From assembly GCA_001606155.1 (NCBI GenBank), contig LODT01000028.1, forward strand, positions 720,735-784,734: 64,000 nt of DNA, in the 5' to 3' direction. Position 1 is the first letter of the stretch, and every line of letters starts with the position of its first letter. Made by a program: the position numbers and the translations under genes. Source of the stretch: Tieghemostelium lacteum. Taxonomy: Eukaryota > Evosea > Eumycetozoa > Dictyosteliales > Raperosteliaceae. The notes beneath the pieces are model-generated. The model saw nothing but the letters and a program-made list of their open reading frames with translations, was not told the origin of the DNA and did not search any database. Shown piece by piece: positions 1 to 12,494 of the stretch.

Positions 1-461
1 TTGTGAATCTATTTCGTTTAACCTACGACTGCTTGTCTAAGATTTAGCTTGCATATAAACGTGCTCTGGCTCTTACATAATGATAATCCACTGCCTGCAG
101 CTTTTAAAATCTATTCAAGATATTTGCTACTCATTCAACATGATATTTCAAGTACCTTGGAATTCTTTCCTATTCAATTACTCAACCATTCAAGCTCAAT
201 CGATGTTCTGATCTATTATTTTCCTATTGATTTTCAAATCAATCTTAGGAGGGCGTAGTGTAGCCGTAACGATAGTATCTATCATTACTCTCACACATCT
301 CAGACCATCTCATCTCAGATCACATCATGATCACATCATACATCTATTATTCCGAGCTCAACTCTGTTATTCGTATTCATAAAATAAAGACCATCATAAT
401 ACATATTCATCTTAGTTATACAAACATCGTTTAGTCTTTATATTTATCCATTACGTTTACA
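1..461 (+). mobile_element. 3' end of an LTR retrotransposon (fossil; the rest lies left of the window)
   Basis: Seen: a stretch whose composition differs from the surrounding poly(A/T) DNA, containing a purine-rich tract (AGGAGGG, about 248-253) followed within a few bases by a segment that begins TGTA at 259 and ends TACA at 461. This is the order expected at the 3' end of an LTR element: internal region, polypurine tract, LTR. An AATAAA-like signal lies near 382. Inferred: bases 1-258 are the end of the internal region and 259-461 is the 3' LTR. The family is undecided; the tract-LTR join looks Ty1/copia-like. No protein domain could be recognised in the internal part. The other LTR is not in the window, so age cannot be estimated. 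It lies 47 bp beyond the 3' end of a tRNA gene, fitting the known habit of several dictyostelid retroelements of inserting beside tRNA genes. Confidence 0.5.
259..461 (+). repeat. putative 3' LTR (about 203 bp)
   Basis: The segment starts TGTAGCCG and ends CGTTTACA, so its termini form a short inverted repeat (TGTA/TACA, 6 of 8 outer bases complementary). A polypurine tract lies immediately upstream and an AATAAA-like signal inside. No second copy was found in this window, so the call rests on structure alone. Confidence 0.45.
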
Positions 462-491
462 CTGGGCAAAATTAATTTTTTTGATTGCTTG

Positions 492-503
492 CAAAAAAAA
501 AAA
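492..503 (-). terminator. RNA polymerase III oligo-T terminator of tRNA-Cys
   Basis: A run of A on the + strand reads as a long T run on the - strand, 5 bp beyond the tRNA discriminator base. This is the standard pol III stop signal. Confidence 0.75.
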
Positions 504-508
504 GGAGA

Positions 509-580
509 AGGTTTTGACCAGGATTGAACTGGTGACCGAAAGATTTGCAGTCTTCCGCTCTACCACTGAGCTACAAAACA
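509..580 (-). tRNA. tRNA-Cys (anticodon GCA)
   Basis: Read on the minus strand, the sequence folds as a cloverleaf: D arm with AGTGGTA loop, anticodon stem GAAGA/TCTTT with loop CTGCAAA giving anticodon GCA, a five-base variable region, and T arm ACCAG/CTGGT with loop TTCAATC. The discriminator base is U73, the identity base for cysteine tRNA. There is no intron. One oddity is that six of seven acceptor pairs form, but position 1:72 reads U:C rather than the usual G:C. Internal A and B boxes are present. The gene is probably functional, but the mismatch leaves a pseudogene possible. Confidence 0.85.
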
Positions 581-1674
581 ATCTTGTTGAAATTGATAAA
601 AATTATTCCGGATTTTGTCCCAAAAACAAACAACAAAAATTAGCTTTTTTTCACCTACAAGATTAATATAGCTAAAAGAGCAGAATGGGAAAAAACATTC
701 TGCCTAATATCCAAACACTGGAGACTCCACCACAGTACCACTATAGACAAGGTAAAAAACTAATCTATATCCTCGATCAAATTTCAAATCAAAATCTTCA
801 CCAAGACTTGGTGCAAAAATAACAATCTAATACAAATTCTAATACCAGAACATTTTATGGCCCTTTTCAATGTACATAAATAAACTTTAGATCCAACTCC
901 TACATGTTAGGGGTCTGGGCATAAGGCTATCAATTGATACGCCTTTAACAAAAAATGGGAATCTAATATATATATAAATAATCTAATATGGGAATATAAA
1001 TAATCAAAAAAAAAAAACAAAAAACTTTAATTATTAAATCATTATAAATAAATAGTTAGTTAGTTCATTTTTATATCTTAAATTATAGTTAAGAAAGTTG
1101 TATCTCTTACAGATCTATCTTATAAGTACTTTGGTAAATAAAGGACTTTACTTGAAATATATTCCAAATATCCAATAATCAAAATAATAATATCTAATCA
1201 TCATTTATCATAAAAATTTAATAAAAAACATTCTTTCATCTTTATTTCCTATATTCTAAATTACTAAAGAAGTACTTAATTATTTATCTATTAAAAATAG
1301 TACTTAACAACATTTTGAATATGTCAATTTTATCTAAGATAATTCCTGCGGTGATCGCCAAATGTAATTACAATGGGTAATCTTTAATATAGTGTTGTTT
1401 AATTATTTTATTTTTATAATGTTAGATATTTAAAATATGGAATTAAATTTTTGTAAGGCATGCTCCTACCAAGTTTCACAAGAGTACAGTATAAAAATAT
1501 TTCTCTGAAATCAAAAATGAATAAGGTATAACTAATACTCAATTTAAAAAATATTAAGAAATTCTTAAGATGTTTATGTTTAAGATTTAAAATACAAATA
1601 AATCATTTAATCAAATAAAAAAAAAGAAATTAATATTGTTTATTCATCAAAATAATAAAATGATATTTGAATAA
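581..1674. other. intergenic stretch, no gene recognised
   Basis: AT-rich DNA between the tRNA and the first protein gene. Two things stand out: a perfect 8-bp inverted repeat (GCAGAATG / CATTCTGC, 680-687 and 696-703), and a GC-richer island near 898-945 containing the palindrome TATCAATTGATA. No convincing ORF, tRNA or snRNA was seen. Confidence 0.5.
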
Positions 1675-3272
1675 TTATAATAATTTTTCCCAATTGTAAT
1701 ATTGAACATCACTGATATTACAATTCCATTGTTTTCCAGTAATATTTAAATTACCCTTTTCAAAGTTAATAGTCCAATAGTTATCTTGTTTCTTGTTAGT
1801 TTTCAAAACAATTTTTAGACCTGGGGTAGCTTCGATAAATGCTTCTAAAGTCATTGGATCCTTATTTCTGTCACAAATATTATTAGCAGCTCTATTTAAA
1901 ACTTCAGCCAAATATTCACCAATACTGTCTTTGGAGGAATCAATAAGAGGGTATACTTCCTCCAAAGATTGTTCATCAAGAGACCAACCATCATTTTTAG
2001 TACTTGATTTAATTCTATCTATAGATTCATCAATTTTATCCTTATTTTTTTTTAGATTAATTCTAGCATTTAAAGAATAAACTCCTGGGGTTGGTGTGAT
2101 ATTAGAAAGTTTAAAATATCTAATATCATTAATATTACAATTAAAATCTTTAAAAATTAATTGTAATGTACCATTATCCCATTGACATTTCCAATATCTA
2201 ATATATAAAAAAAAATATATTATTAATATCATTATAATAATTAATTTTAAATATTAATTACTTATACATTACGTTGAATCTTTTTTTATCAGTGTTTGCT
2301 AATAAAGTAATTTTACAATTTGTATTAGTTTTCAACAAGAGCTTCTTTAATTAATTCTTCTTTTGAACTTTCAGAAATATTAAAAGCAATTGCACCAGCA
2401 ATGTCTTTATAAAATGTTTCACCACAACTATTCTTTTGTGAATCAGTTGCTTTTTCTAATAATACAGCAAAATCAAATTCAATTTGCCATTCAACTCCCA
2501 ATGCAGTTTTAATTTTTTCCATTGCGGTTTTAAGATGTTCTTCATTATCACGTAATGATTTTCTAGCTATTTAAATATTTAAAATGTTAAAAAAATGTTA
2601 TATTGTTTTAATCAGATGATTATTTTACTTACCAGTTACACTTAATTGATTGATTGATTGTTGAGATGGTGAAAGTACTGGTTGTTGAACATTTGGTTGT
2701 TGTGGTGGATAATTTGGATATGCTTGAGTTGGATAACCTGGAATTGGAGTAGTTGGTTGACCTGGAATAGTTGGTGGAGTAGTTGGCTGACCATAACTTG
2801 CATATTGTTGTGGTGGGTATCCAGCATATTGTTGTGGTGGATAAGCTCCATATGGTTGTTGTTGTCCTGGTACTACCGGTGTTGTTGCTGTAGAAGTACT
2901 TGGAGGAGTACCTGTTGGTGGTACTGTTGGAGTAGTAGTTAGGGGTGTTGTAGTTGGTGGAGTAGTTGGTTGGCCTGGTACAACTGGTGTTGGAGTAGTA
3001 GGTTGACCATAACCTGCATATTGTTGTGGTGGATATCCAGCATATTGTTGTGGTGGATATGCTCCATATTGTTGTGGTGGATAGGCACCATACTGTTGTG
3101 GTGGATATGCTCCATATTGTTGAGGTGGATAGGCACCATATTGCTGAGGTGGATAGGCCCCATATTGTTGTGGTGGATATGCTCCATATTGTTGTTGTTG
3201 TTGTTGTGGTGGATAAGCACCATATTGTTGTGGTGGGTAAGCACCATAAGGTTGTTGTGGTGGTTGGCTCAT
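1675..3272 (-). CDS. YGAYPPQQ-repeat protein with a duplicated C-terminal domain
   Basis: I do not recognise the family. Predicted exons: 2633-3272, 2262-2566, 1675-2197, all with GT-AG borders. The start at 3272 gives MSQPPQQPYGAYPPQQ, which skips an in-frame upstream ATG that would add an unlikely poly-Phe stretch. The N-terminal ~190 residues are a Gln/Pro/Tyr low-complexity region built on YGAYPPQQ octapeptides plus Thr/Pro spacers. The C-terminal ~290 residues contain two copies of one alpha+beta domain: each has a helix around GETFYKDIAGAI or GEYLAEVLNRAA, then strands ending in a CNINDI- or CNISDV-type motif. No signal peptide or membrane segment is seen. The three exons sum to one base more than a multiple of three. 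The frame breaks after ...EALVEN in exon 2, at an A run near 2335, while the protein similarity continues in the next frame. This is a one-base indel or sequencing error. About 488 residues if continuous. Confidence 0.7.
3018..3262 (-). repeat. tandem 24-bp coding repeat (YGAYPPQQ units)
   Basis: About nine or ten near-identical 24-nt units, read on the minus strand as YGAYPPQQ or YAGYPPQQ, interrupted by one glutamine run. A shorter second block lies near 2800-2860. Similar Tyr/Pro/Gln octapeptide tails occur in annexin VII-like and other low-complexity proteins. Unit number is likely to vary between strains. Confidence 0.85.
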
Positions 3273-3423
3273 AACTGATTTTTGGTCTTTTAAAAAATAA
3301 AAAAAAAAAAAAACTTTCAGATTTTCCATTTTATCGAATCATAATCAGATATTTTTTAGTGATTTTTCTCAAATCTCACATTTAAAATGCAAGAAATAAT
3401 ATATTATTTGAAAAATATAATTT

Positions 3424-6400
3424 TTATTTTTCAGTAAACATTGTACTATTTTCAATTTTTGAATGTTTTAAAAATATTATGCCATGTTTTGTCAATTTTA
3501 CATAAAAGTATTTTCTTACAAAGAAAATGATAACCAAGATTATAGATAAAACACCAAATATAGAAACTAAAACAACTGTTGGAATTAACCATTTTCTAAC
3601 GGCATTAGAACTATTATCGCAACCATCAAATAAACCATCAACCAATACAGAAAAATCAGGATCTAATAGAACCTCTCTTGTGAAATGTGGTAATGTTATA
3701 CCATATCTAATGGTAGTATCATTTGATCCTAAAAAAATGGTACTTGAATAGGCAGAACGACCATCAGAAAGTACTCTATCAATGAATTTACCATAAAATA
3801 TATTACCATCTTTTTGAATAGTAAAATAATCTATAGATTCATTTGTTTGACCTTGCCTATTGATGGTGGCTTCACAATCACTTTTAGATTGTACATAACT
3901 GTGCATTATCAATCTTAGTGTATTTAAACTCTGATAGAATTGCCAATTACTAATATTTACAGTTAATTTTATAGTATCCTTTTTCAAATGTATATCTACA
4001 CCAGCAAATGTTTGATTTCTATCTTGAAGTACTTGTTCAATGGTATAGGTTATAACAGAATCCTCATGTTTCAGTTGATATTGAACTATATTTGATGAAT
4101 TTTGGTTATCTTGTAGTGACCAAGTTTGAAATGGAATTTCACGTTCAATATTTCCATTAAAATGTAATTCCTGTAATGAGATCAGTCGAATACCAAACTG
4201 AATATCTTCATTGGAAATCTCAGTTTGTCCATTGGTATTGTTAATTTTTACAGGTGATTGATCACCAACTATAGAACAATCACTACCAATCCAACCAGGC
4301 ATACAATAACAATTATTGGAGAATCCATCGGATTGACATATACCATTACCATTACAATTGGATGGACATGGTCTATTATCTTCGAGATAATAGTAATTGG
4401 CAACTAAACTTTTACCTTGAACTGTAAGATTCATCATGGCACGTCCACTACCAGGTGGTGCTGTAAATTGAATATAGGTATTATTTATAAAACCAATGGG
4501 ACAATTGGTATCATATAGAGTGATATTGGAATTTTCAATGGTAGAACCGTTACCAAATACACCAAATAGTTGAGCTGCTCCTCCAGATCTTGGTGATGAT
4601 ATATAACTAGTTAACAATGGCCATCCTCTAACTAATCTTATATCATATTCGAATATATATCCTGAAATATTGGCATTTACTCTATAGACTTTTTCTGGTA
4701 ATTTTGGATTATAAATAACACATGCTATAGTATTATCATCATTTTCAGTTACCAAACAATTATATTCACCAACTGTAATTTTTATATTATTATAGTCACT
4801 TGATAGACCATATCCAACTAGATTCAATACGAATCCCAATGATGAATAATCTGCAAAGAAACGATCTATAATATTTGGTTTCTCTCTGGTTATTGGTAGT
4901 GTAACTGTAATATTTTGTATTGGAAATACAACTGTAACATTACCTCTATTCAATATTGTTTGTGATTGAGATGGTGTTAAGCTTGCTGAAATCTTCTTAT
5001 TAATTATATTTACTGAAAATTTTACTAGTGGATCCACTATATAGGCTTTCTGTGATGGTACCATATTATCACTACTAAAATATCCAAGATTTTCTCCATA
5101 TATTTTCAATGATGCATATCCAGTCAATAATTGATCAGCATTTGTAACCAATCCAGGACACTGTGGAACAGCATCACCATCTTGATAATTATTAAAATTA
5201 TTACCACTAATTGATAGTCTAATAGATGGATTTTTCAATGAACACAATATACAATTTGGTAATGATCCAGTTAATAAATTATCATTCAACTGTGCATCAC
5301 AATTACAATAGGTTGCACTATCAATTATACCACTAAATGAATTATTTTGAAAATTCAATACACAATTTTCTGTAAAATTACTAATAATCAATGGTTGTGA
5401 AATTTCATTATTTGAAATATCCAATACTATAACCTTTGAAAATATATTACTATTACTAATTAATTTTATACCTAAATATGATAGTGTTCTGTAAAAAAAA
5501 CAAAATTAATATAAATTTATGTTCATATATAATTCTAAAAAATACATACAAGTACTGTAAATTATTAGATAAATTTTCAAATGGAAAATCACCATTTCCA
5601 TTTAAATAAAAATTTGAAGAGTCAACAAAATATAATGAATTAATTATATTATTTACATTCATTTGAATTTTTCTAGTTATTGGTTTAAAATTACAGTTTT
5701 TAAATCTTAAAATGGTAATTTTAAATTCCTCGTCTTCCAATAAATTCATTGGAAATTCTAAATTTGTACTACCATCTATATTTTGTATTGTTCTAAAATA
5801 ATATTAATATATTATTATATATATATATAATAAAAAACAATATTAAAATATTTACAATTCAAGTGGAGCTGTTACGGGTCTGTTACTAAGAGTATATATC
5901 GATTGAAAATTTGTATTTGATAATGTTTGTATATATGCATATTTTAAATATTCCAATTGTGATATATTATTAAATTCTAAGACTGCTGATGTACTAAATA
6001 TATTATAAATAAAAGTAAATATTTTTTCTAAAACATTTTTATCAATATCAATACGTACAATCTCACTAATTTTAAACTTTGTGAAAAGTCAAATATTAAA
6101 CCTTGTGCTATATTATAATTTTGTGATTCAACTAAAAAGTCACTATATATATATTGATTAGTATTGAATATTTCTTTTAATTTATAATTTACTTACAGTG
6201 TATCTAGTGAATACGGTATTTTAAATGTTCCACTTAGAGGATTATTTTGTAATCTTAATAGATCCAATGTTGTAAATTCAAAATTTATATTGGTAATATT
6301 ACAATAATTACATGTACTAATTTTACAAAAATAGTTAATTATAATTGAAAAAACAAAATAGAATAAATGATACTTACATTGACCTATAACGATATAGTGA

Positions 6401-6920
6401 AGTAAAAAATTCAGTTTCATTTATAACTATTGCATTATTTATATATAAATAGTAATATGATGTTGTATTGGTAAAAAATTTATCCCATACATTTGGAATT
6501 ATATTAGTTCCATTACCTGTAAGATTACTATATTATCATTATAAATATTAATATAATTTTAAAAAAAAAGGGAGAGGGGATAAATATCAATGGTGATCTT
6601 ACAATCTTATAAATGAATTATGTTGAACATCATAGGTGATGGCTGTAGTTGTAATTTCAAAATTTATTAAACCTTGACTATCCGCTGGGTACAATGTTTG
6701 TAATTGAAATGAATCTCTTATTGCTAATAATGCTTCATCTATGAAAATTAAATATCAATATTGGGCCTTATTGTTTTAAAATTTTAAACTCCTTTTTTTC
6801 AGGTCCTAATTTTTGTTAAATCTAGATCACATACATTGCGCATTTGAAACACTGCAATCATAACAGTTTATTATTAAAATTACAATTATATATATTTGTA
6901 AAAAATTCTGAATTGTCATT
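3424..6920 (-). CDS. ComC-like LRR / IPT / EGF transmembrane receptor
   Basis: A predicted type I surface protein. Eight exons with GT-AG borders: 6835-6920, 6603-6738, 6378-6527, 6197-6316, 6059-6142, 5856-5993, 5550-5792, 3424-5488. The order is signal peptide (hydrophobic run before CYDC); degenerate leucine-rich repeats split over the small exons (NNPLSGTF, NNLQYLTLSYLG and similar); an IPT/TIG-like middle; one EGF-like module (CPSNCNGNGICQSDG then CYCMPGWIGSDC); a long beta-rich domain matching the C-terminal region of dictyostelid ComC-type proteins; a single transmembrane helix; and a short basic tail. Many N-glycosylation sites are present. The likely role is cell-surface recognition or developmental signalling, by family only. 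The start is tentative: the signal-peptide frame joins the ATG at 6920 only if a seven-T run near 6905 is one T shorter. About 1,006 residues. Confidence 0.75.
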
Positions 6921-7332
6921 GGTATTTGATTTCAAGTAAAGAGGACAACCGAATTGAATACTTGTTTTAAAAAAAAAAAAAAATAATAAAAAAAATCACA
7001 ATAACGACCGTTTAAAAATTAAAAATAAAAAAAACTTTTTTTTATCTCATCTAAAATGCCAATTGAATCGAAGCATCTTCCGAAATAGAAGATACCAGTC
7101 ATAAGAAATTTATCTTGATTTATTAGAAAACCACCATTTGGTTTTATCAAATGAAAATTCTTAAAACCACAACATATTTTATTAAATTTTTAATTAACCA
7201 CTTTTTTTATGGATTAAAAACTTAAGTTTTTTCTCATGAATTTCTCCTTGAAAATCAAAAAACTTTTTTTTTTTATTTTTTTGATTCATTTAGATTTGTA
7301 AGGTTCTTTAAACTTTAAAAATCAATCAACAA
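6921..7332. promoter_or_regulatory. divergent promoter region between the receptor and helicase genes
   Basis: Both flanking genes point away from this 412-bp interval. It is dominated by A/T homopolymers. The only distinctive element is CACAATAACGACCGTT at 6997-7012, about 77 bp upstream of the receptor start. A closely related 16-mer lies upstream of the Ras gene. Confidence 0.4.
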
Positions 7333-10300
7333 ATGAATTTAAAAGAAAATGTTATAGAAACTAAAGAATATACATTTTTGACATTATTTGAATATATAGA
7401 AGGTGCTATATTTAATGATTTTGGTAGACAAGATGAATTCTTGGTAGATGGTGATGCACTAATATTACATTTAGTTAGAGAACTATTTGAAATTAACAAT
7501 TGTAAAGGAATTGTTGAATTGGAGACACTAGTATTACACCAAAATCTATTATTTGTTGACGCATTTGAAAGTTTTCTCTCTAAACTTTTAACAAAAAAAT
7601 GTAAATTCACTTTACTTTTCTTAACAATGAATAAGTATTTTTATAAATCAAATACTATTGTAATGTATAAAAATTGGATTCTTCTTATTATATATACAAA
7701 AAAGAAATTAACACAATAATTTTACAACTCAGTTATTTTTAAGAAATTTAATTATTGAACATTATAAAAATCAAACTTTTGATTCTTTTGGTGATTCATT
7801 TTCAATCAAATTAATTGAAACTGAATGGTATCAAACTAATCAAGAAGGTGAATTTAGATTTTTGGAAGTTTTAAATTTTTATAAAGAAAAATTGGTATTG
7901 TATCTCTTTTACTTGAAAATTAAAATGAATTCTAATATTAACATATGTTATTAGTTTTCATTTATGATAACATTACCACCAAATTCTTTTGAAATTTATA
8001 ATGATTTATATAATAGTGATGCTCTACTTGTAAGTTTATAATAATAGTTTTAATATTCAATTTTTTATTAATATATATTTTCAAGTTAAATATGTTTTTA
8101 TCAACAGAATACTTTTCACATTTTGTTGATTTAAGTTGTTGTAAATTTAGAGGATCAAATATAACATCATTTATTTATTCTTTTAAAAGATCAAAAATAT
8201 CTACAATTGATCAATTAAAAAGGGAATTAGTAAATTTATTGGATGACACTGTTATTGATGAAAAAAAGAAACAAGATATTCTCTTTTCAAAATCAAATTT
8301 ACAATGGATCCGAAATAACCATCAGGAATATAATTGTAGAGATTTATTATTGTTTGGTGCTATTGATGCATGTCAAAAATCAAATGATAAAATTCCATTA
8401 TCACTTTTAAAGGAGTTATGTATCTATATGGTTTTAATGGAAGATTTACCAGTTCAAGAAAGATCTTTTGATTTGGTAAATTCTGTGCCACTAATATACC
8501 ATCCAATAATATTTAAAAATCTTGAATATCTTTCAAAGATTGTAAAATATTTTATACCATTGCTATTGGAGATTAGATCTCTAAAAGGACAACAATTATT
8601 CAATGTAGATTTGTTAGATGGTAAATTCCTTATATTTATCAGTTTATTGATTCAGAGATACAAAATTACAGAGATTTTGGATCAGAATCAAATGGAACGT
8701 TTACATTCTAAAATTGGAGATCTCGGACAATTGATTGACCAGAATATAGATTTACAATTTAAAGATCAATCATCTATAACACCAGAGATTGCAGTGGAGG
8801 TTCTAGATTCTATATCTAAACAAACTCAATTGAATAATTCAATTGAATTCCCAAAATATCAAATTGATAGTGATTTTGTTAGAGAGGTTGTTGGTGATGT
8901 TCAAGATCAATTGGAATTTCAAGAGGATGATAGTATCTTTGCCGATTTTGAAGAGGAAAATGAGTACTTTGCAGTATCTCATACTCATGTTATTAGTCTT
9001 CTAAAAAATCTACCAGATGCATTCCAAACTAAACTCAGGGAGGAATGGGTTGCCAAAAAGAAGTATTCTGAAAAAGCAAAACAAGGTGCTGCTGCAAAGT
9101 ATTTTAGAAATTCAGAATCCCTATTTGATCCTTCTAAAAAGACATTGATTACTGAACTATACAGTGCTCAAGTGGAACAAAAGAAAGAAAAGGTGAATTA
9201 TCAGGTTACTAAACAAACCATGAAGAATCTGCAACTAAAGAAAAAGGATGCTGTTAAGGTTAAGTTGGATGATAAGTTAAAACAACAGAAAGAGTATATT
9301 GGTAGGCTGGTTAGAAAGCATAATGATGTTTTAGCAATCATTAAGGTTCTACAATCTGAGATTCCACAGTATCCTCAACAAGAGTTTATTAAAGTATATC
9401 AAATAGCCTTAGATAAAATCTTTGAAAACTATCAATCAGAGAATCCACAACATAGATTGAGTTTATATCAATTGATTCAACAAATTCTCAGACTATTTGA
9501 TTCTGGTTATTTTGTCTACAATACCAAAGATGAATATATACCAAAATTTGTTGATAGTATGTATCATTGTTCAACAAAATTGGAATTATTTGATCTATCT
9601 GATTATATTGATCAACGTTTCCAATTAACCTATGGTAACTATGATCCATCATTTGATCAAAATCACAGCTCAGTTTGTTATCAAATGAAACATTCTCATG
9701 ATACTCTAGTAAGATCAACTGGTTCCTCTAAAGATCCTAGAGTTAAACATTTCGAACCTGATGATTGGCAAAAGAGTCTTTTAGATATAGTGGACAGAAA
9801 TGAAAGTGCTCTAATCTGTGCTCCAACAAGTTCTGGTAAAACTTTTATCTCCTTTTATTGTTTTGAAAAAATTCTACGTGAATCTAATGATGGTATAGTA
9901 GTTTATGTTTCGCCAACAAAAGTATGTATAAAAAATCACCAAAGTATAGAAATAACCATTCTAATATTTTATTAATTATAGGCATTAGTAAACCAAATGT
10001 ATGCTGAAGTTATTGGTAGATATGAAAAGAATTATGTTAATATTGTTGGTAATGATAGAGCTGCAAAATATAGAATGGCTGGTATATTTACTAGAGATTA
10101 CAGAGTTGATTATGATAAATGTCAAGTTTTAATTACAGTACCACAATGTTTAGATTTATTGTTCCTATCCATTACATCATCAGATTGGTTACATAAAGTA
10201 AAATATGTAATATTTGATGAGGTTCATTTGATTTCAAGTGAACCAATTTGGGAACAATTACTACTCATTAATCCAGCTCCATTTTTGGCATTGTCTGCTA

Positions 10301-12450
10301 CCATTGGTAATTTAGAGGAATTTCATCATTGGTTAAAGGAAATCAACCCAGAGAGAAAAGTTGAACTTATAAAGACAGAGAATAGATTTAATGATTTGAA
10401 ATTCTATCAATATAATCACTCTGATAGTACTATAGTACCACATCACCCTTTCTCTACACTAAAAATGAAGAAGGATACCAGCTCATTGAATTTACTCAGT
10501 GAGGAATCACTTGAACTCTATAATGTAATGGTCAAGAGATTTGGTGGTAATGATCCAGAAATCTCCTATTTGGATCCTCTTAAATTCTTCTCCAAAACCA
10601 AGAATAAGGAGTATAATCTCAAAAAGGAACAATTAAAAGACTATCAAAATCTATTGAAACAAGTTTTCAATAAGAGATTGTCACATCCTGGGGCAGACTC
10701 TATTATACATGTTGATTTTCCAGATTTGGGATTAAAGGGTGAGAAAAACTGGAAACGTGATATACCAAAATTCATTGAACAATTAAAAGAACAAAATCTT
10801 TTACCTGCTATTGTATTCTTTTTCAGTAGAGATGGGTGTGAGAAACTAGCACAAGCTGTAAAGCATAGCATTGACAGAAAGAATTATGATCCAAAAAGAC
10901 AATCAAAAATCAGAGTACTCCAAAGTGAAATTGATAAACTTAAAGAGGAAATTAGAGTTTGTAAACCTTCCACAGATGATGAAATATTTGAAGAATTGGA
11001 TAGACTTTGTAGTCAATTGGCATTGTTGACCAATAGAAAACCTGAATATGGTACCATTATGAGGGAGGATATCTATGATCCTAAAAATAAATTGGAGAAT
11101 CACCATCTTATGGGAGCTCTTATGGAAGGTGTAGCTGTACATCATAGTGGTCTTCAAAAAGAGTATGTTGAAAATGTTGAAATTCTCTTTAGAAAGAAGA
11201 AAATTCAAGTTGCTTTTGCAACCAGTTCTCTGGCATTAGGTGTTAATTTACCTTGTAAAACTGTTGTCATTGCTGGTGAGAGTCCTTATAATAATCCATT
11301 AATGTTCAGACAAATGAGTGGTCGTGCTGGTAGAAGAGGTTATGAACCTAGAGGTCATGTCATAAGTTTAGGTCTATCTGAGAATCGTATGAACTCACTT
11401 GTAAATTCTAAACTCTCCAATATTCTTGGTAATACTGTTCTAACACCATCACTAGTGTTACGTCTATTCTGTAGATTTAATTTCATCCAATTTGAAGATA
11501 AATCCAAACAAGAAGAGTATTCTCAAACTCTTATAAATTGCACTAAAAGAATTCTAGAGAAATCATTTTATCTCACTAATGAACCACTTCAAAATCAACT
11601 ACTATTCCTATTCTCCACTGACTACATCTATAGAAATGGATACTTAAATCCAAGGGGACAAGCTATAGGATACTCTGGTATCATTACCCATTTATCCTAT
11701 TTGGAACCTGTCAATTTCATTTTTGTAGATCTCATCAGAGCTGGTGTCTTTGAAAAGTTTACTGGTGATAACAAATATGATGAAGTTGAAATTCTAAAAA
11801 TTCTTGCATTCCTCTTTTGCAGAGAAAATCTACCAAATATTATCCCAATGAGATCAAGTTCATTAATATCTCTTCCAGAACTTCCAGAGTATCTCGCAAA
11901 AGTCTATCAAGAAAACAATATGAAATTGGTAAAAACCTTAGTCCCATATCTACTCTCTATGCAAGACATAACAGGTTCACAAGATTTAATGCCACTATCT
12001 AAAGATTTGAGTAATCAACTTACCATCACACGTCCAATATCTAACAATTGGAAGAATATTCATAACAAGTTTATTGAAGATCCAAAACTTATCAAAGGTG
12101 TCAAATCATTGTTGGGATCCACCAATAATATTTCATCATTGAAAAAACTTGAATATTCTCTACCATTGGATTCCTACATGGATTTCAATACACTTCCACT
12201 AATTCATCACGAACCTTCAAGAACCAACAGTTATCTTGTTGATTTTTATAAACACAAGCAACTCAAAACCATTATTAAAGATAATCGTATCAAAGATGGT
12301 AATATATTTACCAATCTTAAAGACTTTGTAATGACTCTTAAAACCATTTCAGCAGCACTTCAAATTCAAGATCCTGATAAACCAGTTACTCTTGCCTTTG
12401 TTAGATTATCTCAAAAATATATTGAATTGTTTAAAAATAATTATAATTAA
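7333..12450 (+). CDS. DDX60-like Ski2-family DExH helicase
   Basis: Predicted exons 7333-7634, 7744-7894, 7955-8029, 8086-9921 and 9982-12450 join in frame to 1,610 residues, near the length of animal DDX60 (about 1,700). The N-terminus has the PIN-like start of that family (DEFLVDGDALI and FVDAFESFL). The Ski2-type core shows motif I CAPTSSGKT, Walker B FDEVHLI, motif III LSATIGNLEEF and motif VI RQMSGRAGRRGYEPRG, with LALGVNLPC before it. A long C-terminal helical region follows. DDX60 proteins are cytosolic RNA helicases, interferon-induced and antiviral in mammals. What the amoeba protein does is not known from sequence. All helicase motifs look intact. The small introns are clustered in the 5' quarter and one falls just after the conserved SPTK. 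Confidence 0.88.
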
Positions 12451-12494
12451 ATAAATAAATTACAAAAAGATTAGATTTTTAAATAATCAAATAA

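Noticed and set aside
2682-3278. Trp/Ile/Val-rich plus-strand frames opposite the YGAYPPQQ gene
   Set aside because: They are antisense shadows of the repeat: their composition follows directly from the 24-bp unit and they have no gene-like start or context.
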